Shown here: positions 8,011-15,960 of the stretch, one piece after another
Layout of the letters: the number at the start of each line of letters is the position of its first letter
How positions within the stretch are numbered: position 1 is the stretch's first letter
Assembly (NCBI GenBank): GCA_946575275.1
Contig: CAMNZV010000002.1
Span: 1-25,587 of the forward strand
Length of the DNA: 25,587 nucleotides
Direction of reading: 5' to 3'
Source of the DNA: an uncultured Clostridium sp.
Lineage (GTDB): Bacteria > Bacillota > Clostridia > Clostridiales > Clostridiaceae
Program-made: the position numbers and the translations under genes
The notes under the pieces: generated by a model
The model's database searches: none
The model's input: the letters and a program-made list of their open reading frames with translations, nothing else
What the model was told of the DNA's origin: nothing

Positions 8011-9033
8011 ATGAAAAATTGGATAGAATATAATTCAAATAATAGCGATATTGTATTAAATAGTAGTGTTAAAATTCTTAGAAATTTCAAGAATCAGAAC
8101 TTTCTAAACAAGCAAAGTTTCATAGAGTCAAAGGGAAACATAGATAAAGTATTTGATTTTCTTTCAGGTGAACTTAAAGATGAAAATTTCACATTAATTA
8201 AAGTGTCAAAATGGAACAAGGATGAAGCACAAGTTTATTTAGATAAAGAATTGGTAACTAAAGAACTTTTGAAAAAAAGGGATGACGGAGCCTTAATATA
8301 TAATGAAAGCAACACTTTAAGTTTGTTATTAAATGAAGAAGAACAAATTGGAATAAAGTGCATAAGCGTAGGTCTTGATTTTAATTCAGAATATGAATAT
8401 GCAACTAAGATAGAAGAATTAATAGGCACAAAATTTAAATATGCCTTTCATCAGGATTTTGGCTTTTTAACAATGAATACAAATCATTTAGGAACGGGTT
8501 TAATACTATCTGCAGTTATTCATTTACCAATATTAACATATAACAAAAAAATAGATTCAATTAAAAAGAACTTATTTGAAGAAGGAATTACAATTAAAGC
8601 TTTATACGAAGAAGATTCTAAGTGTTATGGAAACTTATATAGTATAAGCAATAAATCAACCTTAGGTAAAAGCGAAGAAGAAATTATATCAAATATGAAA
8701 AAATATATATTTGAACTAATAAAAGAAGAAAAAAGAGCAAGAGATGAAATAATATCCAAAAGTGAAATCGACTTACAAGATAGAATACTAAAGTCCTATG
8801 GTACATTAAGATATGCAATGAAATTAAATTCTATGGAATCACTTCAAATAATATCTGATGTAATGTTAGGTGTTGAATTAAATATATTAAATTTAGATAA
8901 AAAATTAATAAAAGAAATAATAATTATGTCAAGAGATTCAAATATAAGAAGGAAATTTCAAACAAATAAAGAAATTATTAATTATGACGTTGAAAGATGC
9001 AACATAATTAAAGAAATATTAAATGAAACTTAG
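8011..9033 (+). CDS. mcsB: McsB-like protein arginine kinase homologue, probably catalytically dead
   Basis: By position and full-length similarity this is McsB, which normally phosphorylates arginines on CtsR and misfolded proteins for ClpC. The 340-residue protein aligns with the family through SDIVL (12-16), NEEEQIGIK (108-116), GTGL (161-164), the HLP at 171-173, and NKSTLGKSEEE (214-224). However, the family motifs are changed. SSRIRLARN is here NSSVKILRN (17-25), NEEDHIRI is NEEEQIGI, CPTN is lost (MNTN at 155-158), GTGLRAS is GTGLILS (161-167), and VVRGIYGEG is TIKALYEED (194-202). The C-terminal RDxxRA phospho-arginine site appears as YDVERC (325-330). The ATP-phosphate arginines are thus replaced by Ser, Lys, Gly, Ile and Lys. 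A longer frame from 7978 is rejected because AAAGGTGA lies just before the ATG at 8011. Confidence 0.88.
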   Translation: MKNWIEYNSNNSDIVLNSSVKILRNFKNQNFLNKQSFIESKGNIDKVFDFLSGELKDENFTLIKVSKWNKDEAQVYLDKELVTKELLKKRDDGALIYNESNTLSLLLNEEEQIGIKCISVGLDFNSEYEYATKIEELIGTKFKYAFHQDFGFLTMNTNHLGTGLILSAVIHLPILTYNKKIDSIKKNLFEEGITIKALYEEDSKCYGNLYSISNKSTLGKSEEEIISNMKKYIFELIKEEKRARDEIISKSEIDLQDRILKSYGTLRYAMKLNSMESLQIISDVMLGVELNILNLDKKLIKEIIIMSRDSNIRRKFQTNKEIINYDVERCNIIKEILNET

Positions 9034-9050
9034 ATAAGGGAGGGTTTTAG

Positions 9051-11501
9051 ATGGCTTATGGGAGATTTACAGAAAATGCTCAAAATGTTATAATTACAGC
9101 TCAAAAAGAGTCGCAAAATTTCAAACATGGATATATTGGAACTGAACATATACTTCTAGGAATTTTATTTGACAGTGGTTATGGAAAACAATTATTACTA
9201 AGATATGGAGTTGAAATAGATAGGGTAAGAAATTTAGTTGAGGATTATATTGGAATGGGTGACAGTATTATGCCAAATGGTGAACTGTTATTAACACCAA
9301 GAACAAAGAGACTTTTTGATGAAAGTTTTGTTGAGGCTAAAAAGTTTGGACATATATATGTTAGCCCAGAACATTTATTATTAGCCCTAATTAATCAAGA
9401 AGATGGTGTAGCCTACACAATTTTATCTAAACTAAGCTTAGATATAAATCAACTTAAAGCAGAATTATCAAATCATTTGTCAGGCAAGGACCCAGACCAA
9501 ATAAAAAATGATTCAATTAATACTAACAAAAGCGGAAGACAAAATACTCGTATGCTAAATAAATATAGTAGAGATTTTACACAATTAGCATTAGAAGGGT
9601 TATTAGATCCTGTAGTTGGCAGAAAGGAAGAAACTGAAAGGGTTCTTGAAATTCTTTGTAGAAGGATAAAAAATAATCCTTGCCTAATAGGAGAACCGGG
9701 AGTTGGAAAAACTGCAGTTATAGAAGGTTTAGCCCAAAGAATAGCAGAGGGTGATGTTCCAGATATAATAGAAGACAAAAGGTTAATAAGTTTAGATATA
9801 AGCTCAATGGTTGCAGGTGCAAAATACAGGGGTGAATTTGAAGAAAGATTAAAGAAGGTTATGGAGGAAATAAAAGAAAATAAAAACATTATAGTTTTTA
9901 TAGATGAGATTCATACAATAATAGGTGCAGGGGGTGCAGAGGGGTCAATAGATGCAGCTAATATTTTAAAACCTGCTTTAGCTAGGGGTGAAATTCAATG
10001 TATTGGTGCAACAACTATAGACGAATATAGAAAAAATATTGAAAAGGATTCTGCACTTGAAAGAAGATTTCAGCCAATAACTGTAGAGGAACCATCAAAT
10101 GAGGATACTCTCTTAATGTTAAAAGGATTAAGGGATAAATATGAAGAACATCATGGTGTAAAAATATTAGATGAAGCCTTAGAGGCAGCAGTTGAATTTT
10201 CAGATAGATACATTAGTGACAGGTTTATGCCGGATAAAGCCATTGATTTAATGGATGAAGCTGCAGCAAAACTAAGAATCAATAAATTTGTAACACCACC
10301 TAAATTAAAATATATTCAAGATGAAATAGATGGTATAGTAAAAGAAAAACAACAAGCAATTGCAATGCAAGATTTTGAAAAGGCTGCAAGACTTAGAGAT
10401 AGGGAAAAGGATGCAAGAAATCAATTAGTAGAAAATAAAAAAATATGGAGAACTCAAATTGAAGATGAAAAGGTTCAAGTTACAAGAGAAAATATTGCAA
10501 AGGTTGTTTCAGCTTGGACAAAAATTCCTATTGAAAGATTAAGTGAAAAAGAAAGTGAAAAATTAATTAATCTTGAAGATGTACTTCATAAAAGGGTAGT
10601 TGGCCAAGAAGAGGCAATAAAAGCTATTGCAAAGGCTGTTAGAAGGTCAAGAGTTGGACTTAGAGATCCAAATAGACCAATTGGATCATTTATGTTTCTT
10701 GGGCCTACAGGAGTTGGGAAAACAGAGCTTTCAAAAGCATTAGCAGAAGCTATGTTCTTAGATGAAAAGAATATTATAAGGATAGATATGTCTGAATATA
10801 TGGAAAAGCATTCAGTATCTAAGTTAATAGGATCTCCTCCAGGATATGTTGGATATGAGGATGGTGGTCAATTAACTGAAGCTGTAAGAAGAAAACCTTT
10901 TTCTGTAATATTATTAGATGAAATTGAAAAAGCTAACCCAGATGTATTTAATATTTTACTTCAAATAATGGAGGATGGAAGATTAACTGACTCAAAGGGT
11001 AAAGTAATTAATTTTAAGAATACTATAATAATAATGACATCTAATGTTGGAGCCCATACTATAAAAAAACAGAGAACTATGGGATTCAATCATGAGGAAA
11101 GCAAGGAAACTGACTATGAAAAAATGAAGGAAAATATTATGAAAGAGCTAAAAGATAGTTTTAAGCCTGAATTTTTAAATAGAGTAGATGAAACTATAGT
11201 GTTCCATAAATTAGATGAAAAAGATATGTTATCAATTGTTGATATAATGTTAAAATCTACTTTAGATAGATTAAAAGAAAATAATATAAATCTTAAAGTT
11301 AATGATAAATGTAGACAATTTTTAATAAGCAAAGGAAATGATTTGAATTATGGTGCTAGACCTTTAAGGAGAATTATTACAAGAGAAATAGAAGATAAAC
11401 TTAGTGAAGATATTTTAATGGGAAAAGTCAATGAAGGTGATAGGTTATCAGTAACAGTAGGTAAAAATGGATTGATTTTCAGGGAACTTGCTAAGAAATA
11501 A
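9051..11501 (+). CDS. clpC: ClpC, AAA+ unfoldase of the Clp protease
   Basis: ClpC unfolds tagged or damaged proteins and feeds them to ClpP. The 816 residues show the Clp-N double repeat (about 1-145), the first AAA+ module with Walker A GEPGVGKT (214-221) and Walker B VFIDE (282-286), an M-domain/UVR coiled coil (about 412-480), and the second AAA+ module with GPTGVGKT (551-558) and ILLDE (620-624). The ClpP-docking loop is MGF (677-679). In the N-domain, Glu32 (GTEH) and Glu107 (SPEH), equivalent to the phospho-arginine-docking glutamates known from B. subtilis, are kept. It is the last gene of the CtsR operon, 17 bp after mcsB, with a GGGAGGG ribosome site. Confidence 0.97.
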   Translation: MAYGRFTENAQNVIITAQKESQNFKHGYIGTEHILLGILFDSGYGKQLLLRYGVEIDRVRNLVEDYIGMGDSIMPNGELLLTPRTKRLFDESFVEAKKFGHIYVSPEHLLLALINQEDGVAYTILSKLSLDINQLKAELSNHLSGKDPDQIKNDSINTNKSGRQNTRMLNKYSRDFTQLALEGLLDPVVGRKEETERVLEILCRRIKNNPCLIGEPGVGKTAVIEGLAQRIAEGDVPDIIEDKRLISLDISSMVAGAKYRGEFEERLKKVMEEIKENKNIIVFIDEIHTIIGAGGAEGSIDAANILKPALARGEIQCIGATTIDEYRKNIEKDSALERRFQPITVEEPSNEDTLLMLKGLRDKYEEHHGVKILDEALEAAVEFSDRYISDRFMPDKAIDLMDEAAAKLRINKFVTPPKLKYIQDEIDGIVKEKQQAIAMQDFEKAARLRDREKDARNQLVENKKIWRTQIEDEKVQVTRENIAKVVSAWTKIPIERLSEKESEKLINLEDVLHKRVVGQEEAIKAIAKAVRRSRVGLRDPNRPIGSFMFLGPTGVGKTELSKALAEAMFLDEKNIIRIDMSEYMEKHSVSKLIGSPPGYVGYEDGGQLTEAVRRKPFSVILLDEIEKANPDVFNILLQIMEDGRLTDSKGKVINFKNTIIIMTSNVGAHTIKKQRTMGFNHEESKETDYEKMKENIMKELKDSFKPEFLNRVDETIVFHKLDEKDMLSIVDIMLKSTLDRLKENNINLKVNDKCRQFLISKGNDLNYGARPLRRIITREIEDKLSEDILMGKVNEGDRLSVTVGKNGLIFRELAKK

Positions 11502-11508
11502 TATATTT

Positions 11509-11546
11509 ATATAGGTGAAGAGATAAAACTTCACCTATATTTTTTT
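11509..11546 (+). terminator. Rho-independent terminator of the ctsR-clpC operon
   Basis: A perfect 12-bp stem pairs ATATAGGTGAAG (11509-11520) with CTTCACCTATAT (11529-11540) around an 8-nt loop, followed by a T run to 11546. It begins 8 bp after the clpC stop. It isolates the stress operon from trxB. Confidence 0.93.
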
Positions 11547-11668
11547 ATAGGAATTAATAATTCTTTTTTGGGAAAATATAAATATAATATATTAATTAAT
11601 TAAAAATAATAATTATTGTTTAATAATTGATAAAAACATGATATTATATTTATAGAGGATGTGAGAAC

Positions 11669-12601
11669 GTGAGTAAAGAAAAGAAAAATATAGATTTAGT
11701 TATTTTAGGTGGAGGACCAGCAGGACTTACTGCTGCAATATATGCATCTAGAGCAAAGATTAATTTTATTTTACTGGAGAATGGTATATTGGGGGGGCAA
11801 GTTAGAAATAGTTATTTAATTGAAAACTATCCTGGGGTAAAAGAAGTAGATGGTGTTGAACTTGCAGATAAAATGCAAGAACAGGCAGAAAGCCTAGGGG
11901 CTATAATAGATGAATTTGATCCAGTAGAAAATATTGAAATTAGGGAAGGTAATAATATAATTGAAACTGAAAGTTATATATATATATCTAAAACAGTAAT
12001 TATTGCAACTGGTGCAGTTCCAAGGAAGTTACCAATACCAAATGAATCTAAATTTGAGGGTAAAGGCATTCATTACTGTGCAGTATGTGATGGTGCTATG
12101 TACGAGGGCAAGGAAATTGGAGTTATTGGAGGTGGAAATTCTGCCTTGGAAGAAGCCGTATTTTTAACCAAGTTTGCCAAGACAGTATATATGATTAGAC
12201 GTTATGATTATTTTAGAGGTGAAAAAAAGCTTATAGAAGAAGCTGAAAATAATGATAAAATAAAAATTTTATATAATAGAGATTTAGTTAATGTAGAAGG
12301 TGGTGATTATGTAGAGAAAGGTATTATAAGAGATGAAAACTCTAAGAAAGAAAGTGAATTAAAATTAGATGGAGTTTTTGGATATATTGGAACTGAACCT
12401 AAGTCAGATATATTTAAAAATTATATAAATATAAATAAAAATGGTTATATAATAACTGATGAAAAAATGACAACTAACATTAAAGGAGTATATGCAGCTG
12501 GAGATATTAGAGAAAAGGAATATAGACAAATAACTACAGCTGTTGCAGATGGAACAATTGCAGCTCTTGAGGCAGAAAAGTTTATTAAAAAAAATAATTA
12601 A
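11669..12601 (+). CDS. trxB: Thioredoxin reductase-like flavoprotein
   Basis: A 310-residue FAD enzyme that normally passes electrons from NADPH to thioredoxin through a redox-active disulfide. Seen are the FAD motif GGGPAG (14-19), the second nucleotide fold GGGNSALEEA (154-163), the active pair Cys137-Ala-Val-Cys140 and the FAD-binding ATG/AAGD segments. The NADPH 2'-phosphate motif, usually HRRxxxR, is RRYDYFR here (177-183), so one arginine is Tyr and the His is Arg. Cofactor preference may be altered, or another donor may be used, as in clostridial ferredoxin-dependent relatives. The GTG start at 11669 has AGAGGA upstream. It lies 17 bp before gapN, so they are probably co-transcribed. 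Confidence 0.9.
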   Translation: MSKEKKNIDLVILGGGPAGLTAAIYASRAKINFILLENGILGGQVRNSYLIENYPGVKEVDGVELADKMQEQAESLGAIIDEFDPVENIEIREGNNIIETESYIYISKTVIIATGAVPRKLPIPNESKFEGKGIHYCAVCDGAMYEGKEIGVIGGGNSALEEAVFLTKFAKTVYMIRRYDYFRGEKKLIEEAENNDKIKILYNRDLVNVEGGDYVEKGIIRDENSKKESELKLDGVFGYIGTEPKSDIFKNYININKNGYIITDEKMTTNIKGVYAAGDIREKEYRQITTAVADGTIAALEAEKFIKKNN

Positions 12602-12618
12602 AATTTAGGAGGAAAAAT

Positions 12619-14073
12619 ATGTTTAAGGATATTAGAGAAGGAAATCAGTATAAAAACTATATAGATGGGAAATGGACATTTGGAGAGAATAATAAATTTG
12701 TAGATATAAATTCACCTATAGATGATTCATTAGTAGGTAAAATACCATCATTAAGTCAATCAGAAGTAGATGAAGCTATAGAATCAGCAAAGCAAGCTCA
12801 AAAAGAATGGAGAGAAGTTCCTAACCATGAAAAAGCCATTTATTTATATAAGGTAGCAGAATTATTAGATGAACAAGCAGAAACAATAGCAGATATAATG
12901 GTCAAAGAAATTGGAAAGGACAGAAAAAGTTCTGTATCAGAAATGAAAAGAACAGCTGATATAATTAGATATACTGCAGATATTGGTAAAAGCTACAGTG
13001 AAGAATTTATAGATGGAGATAGTTTCCCAGGATACACTAAAAAGAAAATGGGTATAATTAAAAGGGAGCCACTTGGGGTTATTCTTGCAATATCACCATT
13101 TAACTATCCAGTAAACCTAGCAGCATCTAAAATATTTCCAGCGCTTATGGCAGGAAATACAGTAGTGTTAAAACCTGCAACTCAAGGAGCTATTTCAGCC
13201 CTTCATCTTGTAAAGATAATGGAAGAAGCTAAATTGCCAAAGGGTGTTATAAATACAATTACAGGTAGAGGTAGTGAAATTGGAGACTACGTAGTAACAC
13301 ATCCTAGAATTAATATGATTAACTTTACAGGTAGCACAGAAACTGGTGACAGAATAGCACAAATTTCATCAGGAGTTCCTTTACTTATGGAACTTGGAGG
13401 TAAGGATCCAGCTATTGTACTTGAGGATGCAAACTTAAAATCAACTGCAAAACAAATTGTAGATGGAGCTTTTTCATATTCTGGACAAAGATGTACAGCA
13501 ATTAAAAGGGTTTTAGTTTTAGATAGTATTGCCGATGAATTAGTATCAATCATTAAAGATGAAATTAGCAAATTAACTGTGGGAAATCCATTAGAAGAAC
13601 AAGTAGTTGTTGGACCATTAGTAGATAAAAAGTCAGCAGATTATGTTGATGGTTTAATAAAGGATACTATTGAAAAGGGTGGTAAGTTAATAATTGGTGG
13701 AAAAAGAGATGGAAATTTAATTTACCCAACATTATTTGATAATGTTACTGTTGATATGAGGCTTGCTTGGGAGGAACCTTTTGGACCAGTTTTACCTGTA
13801 ATTAGAGTAAGTTCAGTTGAAGAGGCTATTAAAATAAGTAATGAATCTAAATATGGATTGCAAGCTGCTGTATTTACAAACAATATAAATAAGGCTATGA
13901 AGATTTCAGGTAAGCTTGACGTTGGAACTGTTCAAATAAATAATAAAACTGAAAGAGGACCAGATAACTTCCCATTCCTTGGAGTAAAATCTTCTGGAAT
14001 TGGTGTTCAGGGAATTAGAAGTTCTATTGATGCTATGTCAAGACCTAAGGTTATTGCAATAAATGTTATTTAA
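12619..14073 (+). CDS. gapN: NADP-dependent non-phosphorylating glyceraldehyde-3-phosphate dehydrogenase
   Basis: GapN oxidises glyceraldehyde-3-phosphate directly to 3-phosphoglycerate with NADP+, bypassing the ATP-forming glycolytic step and making NADPH. The 484-residue protein is a typical aldehyde dehydrogenase: Asn162 (SPFNYP), FTGST (236-240), the general base Glu258 in MELGG, and catalytic Cys292 in GQRC. Membership of the GapN branch is shown by the C-terminal run NKTERGPDNFPFLGVKSSG, matching streptococcal GapN in pattern. The ATG has AGGAGG upstream. Directly behind trxB, it could supply NADPH for thiol reduction. A bidirectional terminator follows. Confidence 0.92.
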   Translation: MFKDIREGNQYKNYIDGKWTFGENNKFVDINSPIDDSLVGKIPSLSQSEVDEAIESAKQAQKEWREVPNHEKAIYLYKVAELLDEQAETIADIMVKEIGKDRKSSVSEMKRTADIIRYTADIGKSYSEEFIDGDSFPGYTKKKMGIIKREPLGVILAISPFNYPVNLAASKIFPALMAGNTVVLKPATQGAISALHLVKIMEEAKLPKGVINTITGRGSEIGDYVVTHPRINMINFTGSTETGDRIAQISSGVPLLMELGGKDPAIVLEDANLKSTAKQIVDGAFSYSGQRCTAIKRVLVLDSIADELVSIIKDEISKLTVGNPLEEQVVVGPLVDKKSADYVDGLIKDTIEKGGKLIIGGKRDGNLIYPTLFDNVTVDMRLAWEEPFGPVLPVIRVSSVEEAIKISNESKYGLQAAVFTNNINKAMKISGKLDVGTVQINNKTERGPDNFPFLGVKSSGIGVQGIRSSIDAMSRPKVIAINVI

Positions 14074-14079
14074 TTAATA

Positions 14080-14115
14080 AAAAATCCTTATTCATAATAA
14101 TGAATAAGGATTTTT
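14080..14115. terminator. Bidirectional terminator between gapN and the glutaredoxin-like gene
   Basis: A perfect 15-bp stem pairs AAAAATCCTTATTCA (14080-14094) with TGAATAAGGATTTTT (14101-14115) around a 6-nt loop. The A-run on one arm and T-run on the other let it work for plus-strand gapN (stop 14073) and for the convergent minus-strand gene (stop 14124). Confidence 0.9.
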
Positions 14116-14123
14116 AAATATTT

Positions 14124-14351
14124 TTATAAAGAAAGTGCTTTGTCAATTGCTGGTTTATCAAAGCCAACTATAATTGTTCCATTTATATCTAAAACTGGCA
14201 CACCCATTTGCTTTGACTTGTTTACCATTTCCTCTCTTGCTACCATATCTTCAGAAACATTATAGTCTTGAAACTGTATATCCTTAGACTTTAGGTAATT
14301 TTTAGCCTTAACACACCAAGGGCATGTATTAGTTGAAAAAACTTTTATCAT
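14124..14351 (-). CDS. Glutaredoxin-like (NrdH/YruB type) thiol protein
   Basis: A 75-residue small thioredoxin-fold protein with the active motif Cys10-Pro-Trp-Cys13, the cis-Pro segment MGVPVLDI (49-56) and the VGFD segment common in this group. Such proteins reduce protein disulfides and are often recycled by thioredoxin reductase rather than glutathione, which clostridia usually lack. The ATG has AGGAGG eight bases upstream, and a promoter is seen behind it. It converges on trxB-gapN; the partner is plausibly the neighbouring TrxB, but that is inference. Confidence 0.88.
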   Translation of the reverse strand: MIKVFSTNTCPWCVKAKNYLKSKDIQFQDYNVSEDMVAREEMVNKSKQMGVPVLDINGTIIVGFDKPAIDKALSL

Positions 14352-14417
14352 ATTATTTCCTCCTTACTATATAAAACTTATAATTAAGTAATAATAACTA
14401 TTACAATTTATGGTTTA

Positions 14418-14446
14418 ATTATAATCCTTTATATATAAATATTCAA
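14418..14446 (-). promoter_or_regulatory. Sigma-A promoter for the glutaredoxin-like gene
   Basis: Minus-strand TTGAAT (14446-14441) is followed after exactly 17 bp by a perfect TATAAT (14423-14418). The predicted transcript starts near 14411, leaving a leader of about 60 nt. The remaining divergent gap up to radA (14447-14581) is extremely AT-rich, and I could not assign a convincing radA promoter there. Confidence 0.5.
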
Positions 14447-14581
14447 TATCTTTTTTTATGTGTTCAAAATTTATTATTAACTATATTTATAAAAATATTC
14501 TTATATTATACGAAAAGAATTCAATAAATTGTAATATATATGTTATTATATAAATATAAAATATATTTATTGGAGATAAAA

Positions 14582-15946
14582 ATGGCTAAAGTTAAATCGA
14601 TTTTTGTATGTCAACAATGTGGATATGAATCACCTAAATGGCTAGGTAAATGTCCAGCTTGTAATGAATGGAATTCCTTTGTAGAGGAAATTAAAAATGA
14701 AGCAATTAATAAAAAAAGTATAGATAAAAATATAGTGCTAAATAATATGCCAAAGAGTATAAGTGATATTAAATCAGGAGAAAAGGAAAGATTTAAAACA
14801 AATTTAGTTGAACTTGATAGAGTTTTAGGCGGTGGACTTGTACGAGGATCATTAACCCTAATTTCAGGAGCACCTGGAATCGGAAAATCAACATTACTTA
14901 TTCAAACAGCCAATAATATTGCCACTAAATATGGAAAGGTTCTTTATGTATCAGGAGAAGAATCGGAGGAACAAATTAAAATTAGAGGAGATAGGCTTTC
15001 AATAAATACAGATAATTTATTTGTAGTATCTGAAACTAATTTGGACGTTATAGAGGCTTATATAGAAGAATTAAAGCCATGTTTTGTAATTATTGACTCT
15101 ATTCAAACGGTATATAAAGAGGGAGTTACTTCAGCACCGGGAAGTGTATCACAAGTTAGGGAGTGTTCAAATTCTCTTATGAGAATAGGAAAGGGAAACA
15201 ATATTCCTTTATTCATAGTTGCTCATGTTACTAAACAAGGAGAACTTGCAGGTCCAAGAGTTTTAGAGCATATGGTAGATACTGTTTTATATTTTGAAGG
15301 TCAAAGAACAGATGATTTTAGAATACTTAGAACTATGAAAAATCGTTTTGGAACAACTAGTGAAATTGGTGTATTTGAAATGAAACAAGAGGGATTAATG
15401 GAAATATATAATCCATCAGAGTTGTTTTTAGAAGATGTAAGCTACAATAAAGAGGGTTCAATAGTTATTGGAATAATGGAGGGGTCAAGACCAATATTAG
15501 TTGAAATACAAGCATTGGTAACCAAGACTAATGCACCAATTCCAAGAAGAACAGCTGTTGGAATTGATAATCAAAGGCTAAGTCTAATGCTAGCTGTAAT
15601 TGAAAAAAAATTAAAAATACCGTTTTTTAATTATGATGTATATGTAAATGTAGTAGGTGGATTAAATATTAGTGGAACAACATCTGATTTAGGGGTAGTT
15701 ATAGCACTTTTATCTAGTATAAAAAATAAAAATATAAATTTGGAGAAAACTATTGTTATTGGAGAAGTTGGACTTACAGGAGAAATTAGACCTATTAATG
15801 CTGCAGAAAGAATAGTTAAAGAAGCAGAAAAAATGGGATTTGAAAATATATTAATTCCACAAAGGAATAAGGATAAGATAAAAAGTAAAAATATATCTGT
15901 TATAGGTATAAGCAATATAAGTGAAGCTATTAATAAATTATTTTAA
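14582..15946 (+). CDS. radA: DNA repair protein RadA
   Basis: RadA/Sms is a RecA-like hexameric helicase that drives branch migration in recombination and repair. The 454-residue protein has a four-cysteine zinc finger (Cys10, Cys13, Cys24, Cys27), Walker A GAPGIGKST (96-104), the family signature KNRFG (253-257) and a C-terminal Lon-protease-like domain without proteolytic function. An in-frame ATG at 14540 lacks a good ribosome site. The ATG at 14582 has GGAGA six bases upstream and gives the usual MAKVKSIFVC start. It is followed by disA 14 bp later, the conserved pair. Confidence 0.95.
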   Translation: MAKVKSIFVCQQCGYESPKWLGKCPACNEWNSFVEEIKNEAINKKSIDKNIVLNNMPKSISDIKSGEKERFKTNLVELDRVLGGGLVRGSLTLISGAPGIGKSTLLIQTANNIATKYGKVLYVSGEESEEQIKIRGDRLSINTDNLFVVSETNLDVIEAYIEELKPCFVIIDSIQTVYKEGVTSAPGSVSQVRECSNSLMRIGKGNNIPLFIVAHVTKQGELAGPRVLEHMVDTVLYFEGQRTDDFRILRTMKNRFGTTSEIGVFEMKQEGLMEIYNPSELFLEDVSYNKEGSIVIGIMEGSRPILVEIQALVTKTNAPIPRRTAVGIDNQRLSLMLAVIEKKLKIPFFNYDVYVNVVGGLNISGTTSDLGVVIALLSSIKNKNINLEKTIVIGEVGLTGEIRPINAAERIVKEAEKMGFENILIPQRNKDKIKSKNISVIGISNISEAINKLF

Positions 15947-15960
15947 AGGGTGGATAATAT

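Noticed and set aside
8011..9033. The degenerate McsB motifs as a product of frameshift or sequencing error
   Set aside because: Changed and unchanged motifs alternate in a single uninterrupted frame over the whole length, and the substitutions are single residues, not shifted blocks, so a frameshift does not explain them.
9473..9889. A 138-codon open frame on the minus strand inside clpC
   Set aside because: It is antisense to the conserved first AAA+ module of clpC, has no ribosome site, and reads as low-complexity hydrophobic sequence typical of the antisense of an AT-rich gene.
14447..14581. A promoter for radA in the AT-rich gap
   Set aside because: Several TATTAT-like boxes exist, but none pairs with a -35 at 16-19 bp, and in DNA this AT-rich a lone -10 match means little.
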